Assembly: GCA_017694835.1 (NCBI GenBank)
Contig: JADIMJ010000018.1
Span: 1 to 56,055, forward strand
Direction of reading: 5' to 3'
DNA length: 56,055 nt
Source: Candidatus Cryptobacteroides gallistercoris
GTDB taxonomy: Bacteria; Bacteroidota; Bacteroidia; Bacteroidales; UBA932
How positions within the stretch are numbered: the stretch's first letter is position 1; every line of letters begins with the position of its first letter. Of this stretch, positions 44,796-54,147 are shown one piece after another. A program made the position numbers and the translations under genes. Below the pieces are notes generated by a model. It saw only the letters and a program-made list of their open reading frames with translations, did not search any database and had not been told where the DNA came from.

Positions 44796-45314
44796 ATGAA
44801 AAACAAATGTATCATATCAGTAATAGTTGTATCCATTATAATCATGACAGGCTGTAGTGTAATACGATTTAAAGGCAATGATATTGCGGTTTATTCAACG
44901 AAGCATTCCAATGGTACGGAATATCTTGTGCTGAATAAGGACCATACATTCAGTGTCAGGGATTCCTATGGATATGAATGGTATGGAGGGGAATGGCATC
45001 AGGACGGAGACACCCTGATAATGATTTCGGATGCATATCGGAAACCATTCAAAGATCTTGATACAATGACTCAAAAGGTTGTGGAACAATATTGTATGCA
45101 TGGTAAATTACCGTCTCTTATTCCGGAAGATGATCCATACCATCCATTTGTCGACACTGCTTACAGATGGTATTTCAAACCCAAGGCCAATGCCGGAGAC
45201 CGGCAGCTGTATTTTGTTGATGGCCGATGCCTGAAAGACGCAATTCCAGATAATGACTTCATTGACAATGGCCATGGTACATGTAAAATCTATTATTTGG
45301 TTCCTCGGGTCTAG
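44796..45314 (+). CDS. Small lipoprotein, family B copy 2
   Basis: 172 residues with lipobox IMTGC. Matching blocks to the preceding gene: KDHTFSVRDSYG, GEWHQDGDTLIMISDAYRKPFKDLDTM and WYFKPKANAGDRQLYFVDGRCL. The two copies differ at many positions, so the duplication is old or diversifying. Separated from copy 1 by 37 bases. Function unknown. Confidence 0.65.
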   Translation: MKNKCIISVIVVSIIIMTGCSVIRFKGNDIAVYSTKHSNGTEYLVLNKDHTFSVRDSYGYEWYGGEWHQDGDTLIMISDAYRKPFKDLDTMTQKVVEQYCMHGKLPSLIPEDDPYHPFVDTAYRWYFKPKANAGDRQLYFVDGRCLKDAIPDNDFIDNGHGTCKIYYLVPRV

Positions 45315-45327
45315 ATAAATTATATAT

Positions 45328-45885
45328 ATGCACAATCAAAATACATGTATTATGACGAACATACACGGGCACATCAATAACAGAGTTCCAGTGATATTAT
45401 TTATCACAGTCTTCCTGTGTGTCATGCCAATGAGGATAATGGCGAGTGACCCGGATTACATATACATTCTCAAGCCGGTGTATTCTGTTGTCGACAAGGA
45501 AGTCTATGGGCTGATAGACCGGCTGATAGAGATAGACAAGGATAAGGAGTATTATTTTGAGGGGAGCAAAATTAACATTTGGGTCAGAAAGATGCAAGAA
45601 ACCGGCACATTGAGTTTGTCACTATGGTTTCAGGGTTTTGACCCCATAGCGGCATTTGCGGGAAACTATGACGGGTGTTTTCCCTACAGAGGCCATGAAT
45701 GTCTGCTTGAAATTGATGATGACTGTGACTGCCGGGACCTGTTTGTCCGAACGGACGCATATTATCGGGTGGGATTTGCGGATTCAGACCTGTGGGGAAA
45801 TGCGGAGTGGATGACAGAAATAGGATATCTGTACAAAGCCGGTAAATTTAAGTTGGTATATTATTATGAACCGACGGCAGAATAA
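45328..45885 (+). CDS. Hypothetical secreted protein of the Rhs island
   Basis: 185 residues (ATG 45352 is an alternative start giving a tidier signal peptide before SDPDYIYIL). The body is acidic (LIDRLIEIDKDKEYYFEG, CLLEIDDDCDCRDLF). No paralogue is seen in the window and no family recognised. It is the last gene of the first Rhs cassette; the second leader begins 65 bases after it. Confidence 0.55.
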   Translation: MHNQNTCIMTNIHGHINNRVPVILFITVFLCVMPMRIMASDPDYIYILKPVYSVVDKEVYGLIDRLIEIDKDKEYYFEGSKINIWVRKMQETGTLSLSLWFQGFDPIAAFAGNYDGCFPYRGHECLLEIDDDCDCRDLFVRTDAYYRVGFADSDLWGNAEWMTEIGYLYKAGKFKLVYYYEPTAE

Positions 45886-45950
45886 GTTATTGCAGACACC
45901 TGCATTATGATGCGGCATCAGGAGAAAATGACAAAATTAGAGAGGAACTG

Positions 45951-45973
45951 CTATATTTAAGACAAAAATTCCA
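45951..45973 (+). promoter_or_regulatory. Rhs cassette leader, copy 2
   Basis: CTATATTTAAGACAAAAA then TTCCA, 5 bases before ATG 45979. Nearly identical to copy 1, with one extra A. Confidence 0.6.
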
Positions 45974-45978
45974 ATGCC

Positions 45979-46155
45979 ATGAAACGGAGTGCCTTAAGTT
46001 TTGCGGGAGTTCCGGCCCTGGACTACGGGGCGCGGCTTTACTCCGCGGAGACGGGGCGGTGGCTGTCGCAGGATCCTCTGGGGGAGGAGTACTATTGGTT
46101 GAGTCCGTATTCATACTGTGCTGGGAATCCGGTGGACTTTGTGGATTCAACATAA
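45979..46155 (+). pseudogene. Tip-less Rhs core remnant (58 codons)
   Basis: ATG 45979 to TAA 46153-46155 encodes MKRSALS joined directly to FAGVPALDYGARLYS...NPVDFVDST. Bases 46000-46146 match 41540-41686 of the intact Rhs gene without gaps and with only about six differences, yet signal peptide and repeats upstream and the whole toxin tip downstream are gone. The start and leader have been kept. It is either a decayed cassette or a promoter-bearing recombination scar that still drives the downstream genes. Confidence 0.8.
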
Positions 46156-46167
46156 GAGGAGATTAAG

Positions 46168-47061
46168 ATGAAGTTTAAATTGACAATAGTTGTTATTCTG
46201 GCCACATTTATTGCTGTTATTTCAGTACATGCACAAGAACTCAAGAGAGGGTATTTTGATTTATTCAGTACTGGCACTTCAGATGTAAGTGACAGTCTGA
46301 GGAGAGAAATAAGCAAGGCGGGCGGCAAGCAATGGTGGGGAATGAGCATCCGGCAGACAGATTCATTGGGGAATGTTGTAAGGGAGACGGCTCCGGTATT
46401 TTCAATGGTATATATAGATAGTTCGTACAATCATGCCATAGGCGAAGTGAGTTCAATGTTGCAATTAAACAGGATTGGGCAACTTGTTATATGTTATGAT
46501 CGGGAATTGAATGTGAAGTTGATATTCCCGCCGGAAGTTCAGCACGCGACACTTTTTCACAACGGGGTTTCTTTGGTCAGTGCGGATGTGTTTGGAGAAG
46601 GTTTTATGGGAGCTATTGATACTGCGGGCAATTACATATTCCCGCCAGAAAACGAGCTGGTTTACCGCTCACGGGATAGTTGCTTTGCCATAAAGGAGAC
46701 CGGGCGACAGGACAAATATGCCATCTATTCATTCAAGGTCAGGCTTACATCAGGGTTTGATGCAGGAAGTTGTGAAATTTATATTCCGGATGAAGTGTTT
46801 CCCGTTATCATAATACCGCAATCATCCAACTGGGACCAGTTTCGGTCGGAAGAAGTCAGGGTGATGGCGATATCCGAATTTGAAGGGGACGATGTACTTG
46901 TGCAGTTCCACGATGGCATAAGCAACATCCTGTCAATGCAATTGTCAGGAGCGGCGAAATGCTTCAGAGGAGTCATTTCGGATACCGACGATGAGATGCT
47001 GAAGGCACTAGCCCGAAAGAATCTGAAGGAGGTCCGACGGCTGCGGAGATTGACAGACTGA
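46168..47061 (+). CDS. Hypothetical secreted protein, second Rhs cassette
   Basis: 297 residues, signal peptide MKFKLTIVVILATFIAVISVHAQ. Segments such as RGYFDLFSTGTSDVSDSLRREIS and WWGMSIRQTDSLGNVV do not match a family I know. It begins 12 bases after the Rhs remnant stop, the place where an immunity or orphan-tip gene is expected. The stop overlaps the next start by one base (TGATG). Confidence 0.55.
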   Translation: MKFKLTIVVILATFIAVISVHAQELKRGYFDLFSTGTSDVSDSLRREISKAGGKQWWGMSIRQTDSLGNVVRETAPVFSMVYIDSSYNHAIGEVSSMLQLNRIGQLVICYDRELNVKLIFPPEVQHATLFHNGVSLVSADVFGEGFMGAIDTAGNYIFPPENELVYRSRDSCFAIKETGRQDKYAIYSFKVRLTSGFDAGSCEIYIPDEVFPVIIIPQSSNWDQFRSEEVRVMAISEFEGDDVLVQFHDGISNILSMQLSGAAKCFRGVISDTDDEMLKALARKNLKEVRRLRRLTD

Positions 47062-47738
47062 TGATTTCTTCAGTTGCGGTTCTGTTGCTGAATTTATTCC
47101 GGAAGAAATATCAAGAGCCGTATATGAAAACAACAGATTATTATAGTGATATGTCAGGAAACAGGATAATCGGAATCAGGGCGGCATATATTCTTTTTCT
47201 GCTGCCGTTATTCATGACAAACTCGTGCAGTCATGAGTCATGTGGGAGTCGTGTCGAGCCGGAATCAAAGTATGAGCGGGCAGATGTGTACTATTTGACC
47301 CGTCCCGAGTGGGGCATCTTTTATTTCGCTTTTCCTACTTTGAGCCTGTATTTTGACGGCAGCGGAGCGACGGATATGCTCGAAAAGACCACACAGAAAT
47401 ATGTCATCGGGAACAGGGATACACTGAATTATATCTCAAGCAGAATTTCATCAGCAGAAAAAACGCCGTCATCGTACAACAGGTATATATGCCCGTGTGT
47501 GATGGTGCTCCTGTATGATTATGACAGTGTGACCGTTGATACATTGTCCACGAATACATATCCCGAGTCATCTCTTCAGTTCAATTCATCAGAGTTCTAT
47601 GACAGCGGGCTTGCGGTGTTCCTGACCGAAATGGTTCTGCGCCGAAGTCCGGAGTGGAGGTCGCTCCTTGAGTATGCTCCTGAGTTCTACCGGGAGAAGT
47701 ATATTCCGGAAGAGTATCTGGTTGGAGGGAGAAAATAG
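47061..47738 (+). CDS. Lipoprotein, family E copy 1
   Basis: 225 residues if the coupled ATG 47061 is used; ATG 47124 or 47151 would place the lipoprotein signal (AAYILFLLPLFMTNSC) nearer the N-terminus. The body includes YISSRISSAEKTPSS and DTLSTNTYPESSLQFNSSEFYDSG, which match the next gene. Unknown family; probable periplasmic or surface immunity protein. Confidence 0.6.
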   Translation: MISSVAVLLLNLFRKKYQEPYMKTTDYYSDMSGNRIIGIRAAYILFLLPLFMTNSCSHESCGSRVEPESKYERADVYYLTRPEWGIFYFAFPTLSLYFDGSGATDMLEKTTQKYVIGNRDTLNYISSRISSAEKTPSSYNRYICPCVMVLLYDYDSVTVDTLSTNTYPESSLQFNSSEFYDSGLAVFLTEMVLRRSPEWRSLLEYAPEFYREKYIPEEYLVGGRK

Positions 47739-47749
47739 AATATGGTATT

Positions 47750-48370
47750 ATGGGAATAAGAGCCAGTAAGTCAAGTATGCCAATAGCAGCGATAGTTTTG
47801 CTCGGCGTGTTTTTTCAGAGTTGCGGGGCTGGGGATTTCCGGCTTTCTCACAGGTGGTATAACAGTGCGGAGATATACTGGCAGCGGGAAGCCCCATGGG
47901 GCCTAATGCGTCCGCATCTGTATGATGTCGGTTCCGTATTGTCGTGCGACAGTGTCCTGCGTCCGCGCCATGCGGAATTGGAGGACATGATGTTTCTGCG
48001 GTATGTATCAGACAGGATTTCCGGAGCGGAGTATGAGATGCGGGAATGCGGGAGTGCCGGGGATGCCGTGATAGTTCTTCTTCTGCATCACCGAGGAGGA
48101 ACAGACACATTGACGACTAATGCGAGGCCGGAATTCGGGCTGCAGTTCAACGGGGTCACGGTCTGGGACAGCGTGCTTGTCCGGCGGATGATTGACATCG
48201 TGCAGGCCAGGGATCTGAACTGGAAAAAGGCGAGTTATCTATTGGATTACGACGGTCAGTTCCATTATACGACCCGGTCACATTACAATATGAAGTTTGT
48301 GGAGGAAAATTTTCCTGATGACATCTATCCTTTCTGCGAAGAAATCTTCATGGGTGACACGGGAAGATGA
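47750..48370 (+). CDS. Lipoprotein, family E copy 2
   Basis: 206 residues with lipobox FQSC. Shares YVSDRISGAEYEM and DTLTTNARPEFGLQFNGVTVWDS with the preceding protein in the same order. Begins 11 bases after it. The third Rhs leader starts 12 bases after its stop. Function unknown. Confidence 0.6.
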   Translation: MGIRASKSSMPIAAIVLLGVFFQSCGAGDFRLSHRWYNSAEIYWQREAPWGLMRPHLYDVGSVLSCDSVLRPRHAELEDMMFLRYVSDRISGAEYEMRECGSAGDAVIVLLLHHRGGTDTLTTNARPEFGLQFNGVTVWDSVLVRRMIDIVQARDLNWKKASYLLDYDGQFHYTTRSHYNMKFVEENFPDDIYPFCEEIFMGDTGR

Positions 48371-48381
48371 TAGATTAGAAT

Positions 48382-48406
48382 CACTATATTTAAGACAAAA
48401 ATTCCA
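48382..48406 (+). promoter_or_regulatory. Rhs cassette leader, copy 3
   Basis: CACTATATTTAAGACAAAAA then TTCCA. The GCCATG that follows in copies 1 and 2 is replaced by ACATCG, so the original Rhs start codon is lost. Confidence 0.55.
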
Positions 48407-48413
48407 ACATCGG

Positions 48414-48606
48414 ATAAGACCGTATGCGTACTGTGCGGGGGAATCCGGTGGACTTTGTGGATCCGGGGGCAACAGATAATGGTAAAATTAATCAGTTGGT
48501 ACTTGTCAGCGAAGAAGAAATAAGTTCAGTACTTTATGAAAACATTATTGGCAATGGTTGTAATGGTGCCGGTCCTTGCCCAATGTACATGGCGGATTCC
48601 GGATGA
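48414..48606 (+). pseudogene. Frameshifted Rhs core fragment, third cassette
   Basis: 48420-48467 corresponds to the Rhs core end (PYAYCAG...NPVDFVDP), but a G run has five G instead of four, so PYAYCAG and NPVDFVDP are in different frames. After NPVDFVDPGATDNGKINQL a short unrelated tail continues to a stop at 48606, overlapping the next gene's signal peptide. No toxin domain remains. Confidence 0.7.
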
Positions 48607-49081
48607 TGTAGTGGATGATGAGCCTTTGGCTGATCGTATAGCAGAGGTTGATTTTAACCGGTTCAAAGGAATTGAAATGGAATATGATCCAGGTCGATTC
48701 TCGCGCATCAGGGGCATTATGGATTCGGATTCAGTGAGGTTTGTAGTTGGTCTGGACTCCAAGTGGAGAATAATCAACGATGTAAAATTCTATCAAACTG
48801 AATATATGGAGAAAGACTGGCTTGAAGAATTCCGTATCAGAAGTTTCCCTCTGGACAAGGAAGAATTGGCTATGGCCGTTGGTCTGGTGGCTCTTGTACG
48901 GGGCGGGTTCCGGCGGCTGAAAGTAGACTGCGGTGGAGCTGTCACTGGTGAGATATGGGATGACAAAAGCGGCATGCTTGTCCGGTTTGAAATACCGGAT
49001 ACGCGAGAACGGAGAGAACAGCTGCAGTCAAAAGGCTATAGAGATGTCGGTCACAACATAATGATTCATGGTGATGAATAA
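48536..49081 (+). CDS. Lipoprotein, family F copy 1
   Basis: 181 residues with a lipoprotein-like signal (MKTLLAMVVMVPVLAQC). The block SFPLDKEELAMAVGLVALVRGGFRRLKVDC aligns with RIPLDEKEKARVASGIMLLRRYGLSCLSV in the next gene, so they are paralogues. The start lies inside the decayed Rhs fragment. No known family. It overlaps the next gene by 14 bases. Confidence 0.6.
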   Translation: MKTLLAMVVMVPVLAQCTWRIPDDVVDDEPLADRIAEVDFNRFKGIEMEYDPGRFSRIRGIMDSDSVRFVVGLDSKWRIINDVKFYQTEYMEKDWLEEFRIRSFPLDKEELAMAVGLVALVRGGFRRLKVDCGGAVTGEIWDDKSGMLVRFEIPDTRERREQLQSKGYRDVGHNIMIHGDE

Positions 49082-49517
49082 TCGGATTGTCATAATGTCG
49101 GCAAGTGTCGCGATGCTTGCAGTGTCTGTTTTCGCTTGTACGGTTTCTCTGAACGATATGATGCAGGACACTGACTGGTCCATGTTTGGAGAATTTTCAA
49201 TAGGGGAAAGGACTGTCACTACATACGACGGGTATATTGATGGAGATTATTATGTAGTCAAATGGTTCAGAGACACAATTGAAATGGACTGCCGAGTCAT
49301 CCCTCCGGCGGATTCATCGTCATTCAGGAGGCTATCCAGGTCAAGGCAGATTGAGGATATCGTAAGCCGCAGGATTCCCTTGGATGAAAAAGAGAAGGCC
49401 CGGGTAGCATCGGGAATCATGCTGCTCCGCCGGTATGGCCTTTCGTGCCTGTCTGTCACTACGGATACCGTGACCGTGGTGACGGAAACGGGAGATACAT
49501 TGACTATGCCATTGTGA
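49068..49517 (+). CDS. Lipoprotein, family F copy 2
   Basis: 149 residues (ATG 49074 is an alternative), signal ending VFAC. Contains DDSSSF-like acidic/serine stretch and the PLDEKEKARVASGIMLLRRYG block shared with copy 1. Last gene of the Rhs island; 278 bases without a gene follow, up to atpD. Confidence 0.6.
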   Translation: MVMNNRIVIMSASVAMLAVSVFACTVSLNDMMQDTDWSMFGEFSIGERTVTTYDGYIDGDYYVVKWFRDTIEMDCRVIPPADSSSFRRLSRSRQIEDIVSRRIPLDEKEKARVASGIMLLRRYGLSCLSVTTDTVTVVTETGDTLTMPL

Positions 49518-49709
49518 ATATTACGAACTTAAATTCAATAGTCAAACCCGCAGTCCGAGCCCATACAGTCTTGGGATACAATCCGGAAAATGGATGATAA
49601 TTATGTTTTTAGTCTTTCAAGCAAGCTAATGGTATAATCTTGTTTTGAATATTTGTGGTGTTGCCCTTTTTGCGATGAAATGGCCGATGACCCGGAATGA
49701 CAAATTTTT

Positions 49710-49747
49710 CAGAATTCCGGACAATTTTTTCTTGTCCTGCAATTCTG
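49710..49747 (+). promoter_or_regulatory. Hairpin in the region upstream of atpD
   Basis: CAGAATT-CC-GGACAA and TTGTCC-TGC-AATTCTG form a 13-bp interrupted stem around a T-rich loop, 50 bases before the atpD ATG. The 280 bases 49518-49795 hold no gene; I see no clear TAnnTTTG promoter there. Confidence 0.4.
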
Positions 49748-49792
49748 ATTTGGCATGCTTTTTTCAATATTGGGCGTCGGCAAAAAATATAG

Positions 49793-51319
<1,527 letters not shown>

Positions 51320-51325
51320 CGGCTT

Positions 51326-51577
51326 ATGAGGACGGCTGACATATATCTCAACATAACTTCTCCGGAGAAGTCCCTCACCGGCCTGATGGTCCGGGAGGTG
51401 TCTTTTCCGGGGCTTGACGGGCGCTTTACTGTGCTTTCGGGGCATGCGCCGCTGATTGCAGCCCTCGGGGAAGGGGACATCATCTATTCCTCGGGCGGCA
51501 AGTCGTCCTCAATGCATGTCCGCTCCGGTTTTGTGGAGGTGTGTGACAACAAGGTAACTGCCTGTGTTGAAGTATAG
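51326..51577 (+). CDS. atpC: ATP synthase F1 subunit epsilon (short form)
   Basis: 83 residues against about 139 in E. coli. Only the N-terminal beta-sandwich is present (LNITSPEKSLTGLMVREVSFPGLDGRFTVLSGHAPLIAALGEGDI...GFVEVCDNKVTACVE). The C-terminal helical hairpin that inhibits ATP hydrolysis in other bacteria is missing, as in several Bacteroidota. Ends 37 bases before atpB. Confidence 0.9.
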   Translation: MRTADIYLNITSPEKSLTGLMVREVSFPGLDGRFTVLSGHAPLIAALGEGDIIYSSGGKSSSMHVRSGFVEVCDNKVTACVEV

Positions 51578-51614
51578 GCAGGGGCAGAGAAGAGATGAAT
51601 CGGGAGATGGAGAA

Positions 51615-52724
51615 ATGAAAAGGTTCTTGAAACATATATCAGTGCTGGTCATGATGCTCATCACCGCGGCGGCAGCCTTTGCGGAGACCGGGTCCGGACT
51701 GTCTGCGGGAGCGGATTCTGTCCGTGTGTCCGCTTCTCCGGATACCGCGGATTCCGATATCGATGTGCAGGGCATCATCTTCGGGCACATAGGTGATTCA
51801 TACGAGTGGCATATCACCGACATCGGGGACAGGAGCCTGACAATCCCGCTTCCGGTCATTGTGAGGAGCAGCACCGGCTGGCATTGCTTCCTTTCCTCCA
51901 GACTCGGGGACGGGGCGGTCCATGAGGGGCTTTTCATTTCCCGGGCCGGAAAATATGAGGGCAAGGTTGTCGAGCTTGACGCTTCCGGCAATGAGGTGCG
52001 TCCGCTGGACATATCCGTCACGAAGAATGTACTGGCGCTGATGATAAGCAGCGTGATTCTCGTGACTCTGATACTGTGCTGCTCGAGGTGGTACCGGAAG
52101 CACGACGTGCTCAGGGAGGCTCCGCGCGGGGTGGCAGCCCTTCTTGAGCCGGTCATCGCGATGATAAATGATGATGTGATAAAGGATGCCATCGGTCCGG
52201 GATATGCGAAATTCGCCCCGTATCTGCTGACGGTGTTCTTTTTCATCCTCATCAACAATCTCATGGGTATCGTGCCGTTCTTCCCGGGCGGAGCCAATAT
52301 CACCGGCAACATCACCATTACATTTGCCTTGGCCTTCGTCACCTTCCTCCTGACCAATCTTACGACAAACAAATATTATTGGAAAGACATTTTTTGTCCG
52401 GAAGTGCCCGTGTGGCTGAAGCCGATAATGGTCGTGATAGAAGTGTTCGGGATGTTCACGAAGCCCTTTGCCCTGATGCTCCGACTCTTTGCCAACATCA
52501 TGGCGGGACATTGTCTCATCCTGTGCGTGGTCGTGATAATATTCATCACTGCGAAGCTCGGGGCTGCGATAGGCGGGGCCATGACAGTGGTGTCGGTGTT
52601 TTTCGGAATTTTCATGGATTGTCTTGAACTCCTGGTGGCTTTCATCCAGGCCTATGTGTTCACGATGCTTTCGGCAGTGTTCATCGGCCTGTCCCGTCAG
52701 CGTCCGGAGAAAGACAAGGCTTGA
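51615..52724 (+). CDS. atpB: ATP synthase F0 subunit a with exported N-terminal domain
   Basis: 369 residues from ATG 51615 (preceded by GGAG; the frame also opens at 51564). A cleavable-type signal peptide (MKRFLKHISVLVMMLITAAAAFA) and about 110 residues of extracytoplasmic sequence come before the usual membrane domain. The essential arginine is R290 in MLRLFANIMAGH. It forms the proton half-channels with the c ring. E. coli subunit a is 271 residues and lacks this N-terminal part; Bacteroidota homologues commonly have it. Confidence 0.93.
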   Translation: MKRFLKHISVLVMMLITAAAAFAETGSGLSAGADSVRVSASPDTADSDIDVQGIIFGHIGDSYEWHITDIGDRSLTIPLPVIVRSSTGWHCFLSSRLGDGAVHEGLFISRAGKYEGKVVELDASGNEVRPLDISVTKNVLALMISSVILVTLILCCSRWYRKHDVLREAPRGVAALLEPVIAMINDDVIKDAIGPGYAKFAPYLLTVFFFILINNLMGIVPFFPGGANITGNITITFALAFVTFLLTNLTTNKYYWKDIFCPEVPVWLKPIMVVIEVFGMFTKPFALMLRLFANIMAGHCLILCVVVIIFITAKLGAAIGGAMTVVSVFFGIFMDCLELLVAFIQAYVFTMLSAVFIGLSRQRPEKDKA

Positions 52725-52737
52725 GAGGATAATATAA

Positions 52738-53025
<288 letters not shown>

Positions 53026-53028
53026 GCC

Positions 53029-53535
53029 ATGTCTCTGTTGTTGCCGGACAGCGGTCTGCTGTTCTGGATGGTCATCATCTTCGCGATTGTCTTCGTGATA
53101 CTTGCCAGATACGGCTTTCCTGTCATCACGAAGATGCTTGAGAAGCGGCGCGACTACATCGACAATTCCCTGCGTCTTGCAAGGGAGGCCGATGAGAAAC
53201 TGGCCAGGATGACGGAAGAGCAGGCCAGGATGATAGCACAGGCGCGGGAAGAGCAGAACCGGATACTCAGGGAGGCCGCGCAGGCGCGGGACAATATTGT
53301 CAGCAAGGCGAAGGAACAGGCTCAGGACGAGGCACGGAAAATCCTTGAGGAAGCAAGGGTGCGGATTGAGGCTGAAAAGGAGAGTGCCCTGAGGGAAATA
53401 CGCAGTCAGGTGGCGCTGCTTTCCGTCAAAGTGGCTGAGAAGGTCATCAGGCAGAACCTGTCCACCGACAAGGCGCAGATGGACCTTGTGAACAAGATGC
53501 TCGATGAGGTGTCTTCGTCGAAACGGAGGAACTGA
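53029..53535 (+). CDS. atpF: ATP synthase F0 subunit b
   Basis: 168 residues. A single N-terminal membrane helix (SGLLFWMVIIFAIVFVILARYGFPVI) is followed by a long charged coiled coil (about 35-150, with EADEKLARMTEEQARMIAQAREEQNR) that forms the peripheral stalk. Starts 3 bases after the atpE stop. Confidence 0.95.
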   Translation: MSLLLPDSGLLFWMVIIFAIVFVILARYGFPVITKMLEKRRDYIDNSLRLAREADEKLARMTEEQARMIAQAREEQNRILREAAQARDNIVSKAKEQAQDEARKILEEARVRIEAEKESALREIRSQVALLSVKVAEKVIRQNLSTDKAQMDLVNKMLDEVSSSKRRN

Positions 53536-53580
53536 TGCTTCTGCAGGACAGAAAGCAGGTTTTAGTCAGAAACAGTTGTC

Positions 53581-54141
53581 ATGAATGTAGGAATCATATC
53601 AGAAAGGTATGCGAAGGCTCTGCTGAAATATGCCACCGAAACCGGAAACGGGAAGAAGGTCTATGAGCAGGCCAAGCATCTGGAAGGGTGTTTTTCTTCG
53701 CTTGAAGGGCTGAGGCTGCTCGTGCGGCATCCGAAGGCCACATCCGACCGGTATAAGCTCAGGGTATTCGTCACTGCCCTCGGAGGAGAGACGGAGGCGG
53801 CTCCGGAGCTCGTGCGCTTTCTGAATCTCGTGATGAAGAACAGGCGCATAATGTATGTCCGCCTCATGCTCCTGATATTCATGGATCTTTACAGGAAGGC
53901 GAACAATATCAGCTTCGGCAGGCTTGTGGTGGCCGTTCCGTCAGAACAGCTTCATCGCCGCCTTACGGATATAGTGCATGATGAGACAGGAGGGTCGCTG
54001 GAACTGGAGACAAAGGTGGACCCGTCCATAATAGGAGGTTTTGTCCTGGACATGGGCTGGGAGAGACTTGACGCGAGCGTGGCGTCTCAGCTGCGGGCAG
54101 TGCGCCGGCAGTTTGTCGAAAAGAACAGAAGAATAGTATAA
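53581..54141 (+). CDS. atpH: ATP synthase F1 subunit delta
   Basis: 186 residues. OSCP/delta family: GIISERYAKALLKYATETG at the start, ELVRFLNLVMKNRRIMYVRLM in the middle and DPSIIGGFVLDMGWERLDASVASQLRAVRRQF at the end, the conserved delta C-terminal block. It joins the peripheral stalk to alpha. Six bases separate it from atpA. Confidence 0.94.
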   Translation: MNVGIISERYAKALLKYATETGNGKKVYEQAKHLEGCFSSLEGLRLLVRHPKATSDRYKLRVFVTALGGETEAAPELVRFLNLVMKNRRIMYVRLMLLIFMDLYRKANNISFGRLVVAVPSEQLHRRLTDIVHDETGGSLELETKVDPSIIGGFVLDMGWERLDASVASQLRAVRRQFVEKNRRIV

Positions 54142-54147
54142 GAGATT

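Noticed and set aside
49518..49620. Another Rhs core remnant before atpD
   Set aside because: A short SPYSLG reading resembles SPYSYCAG but the surrounding bases do not align with the core.
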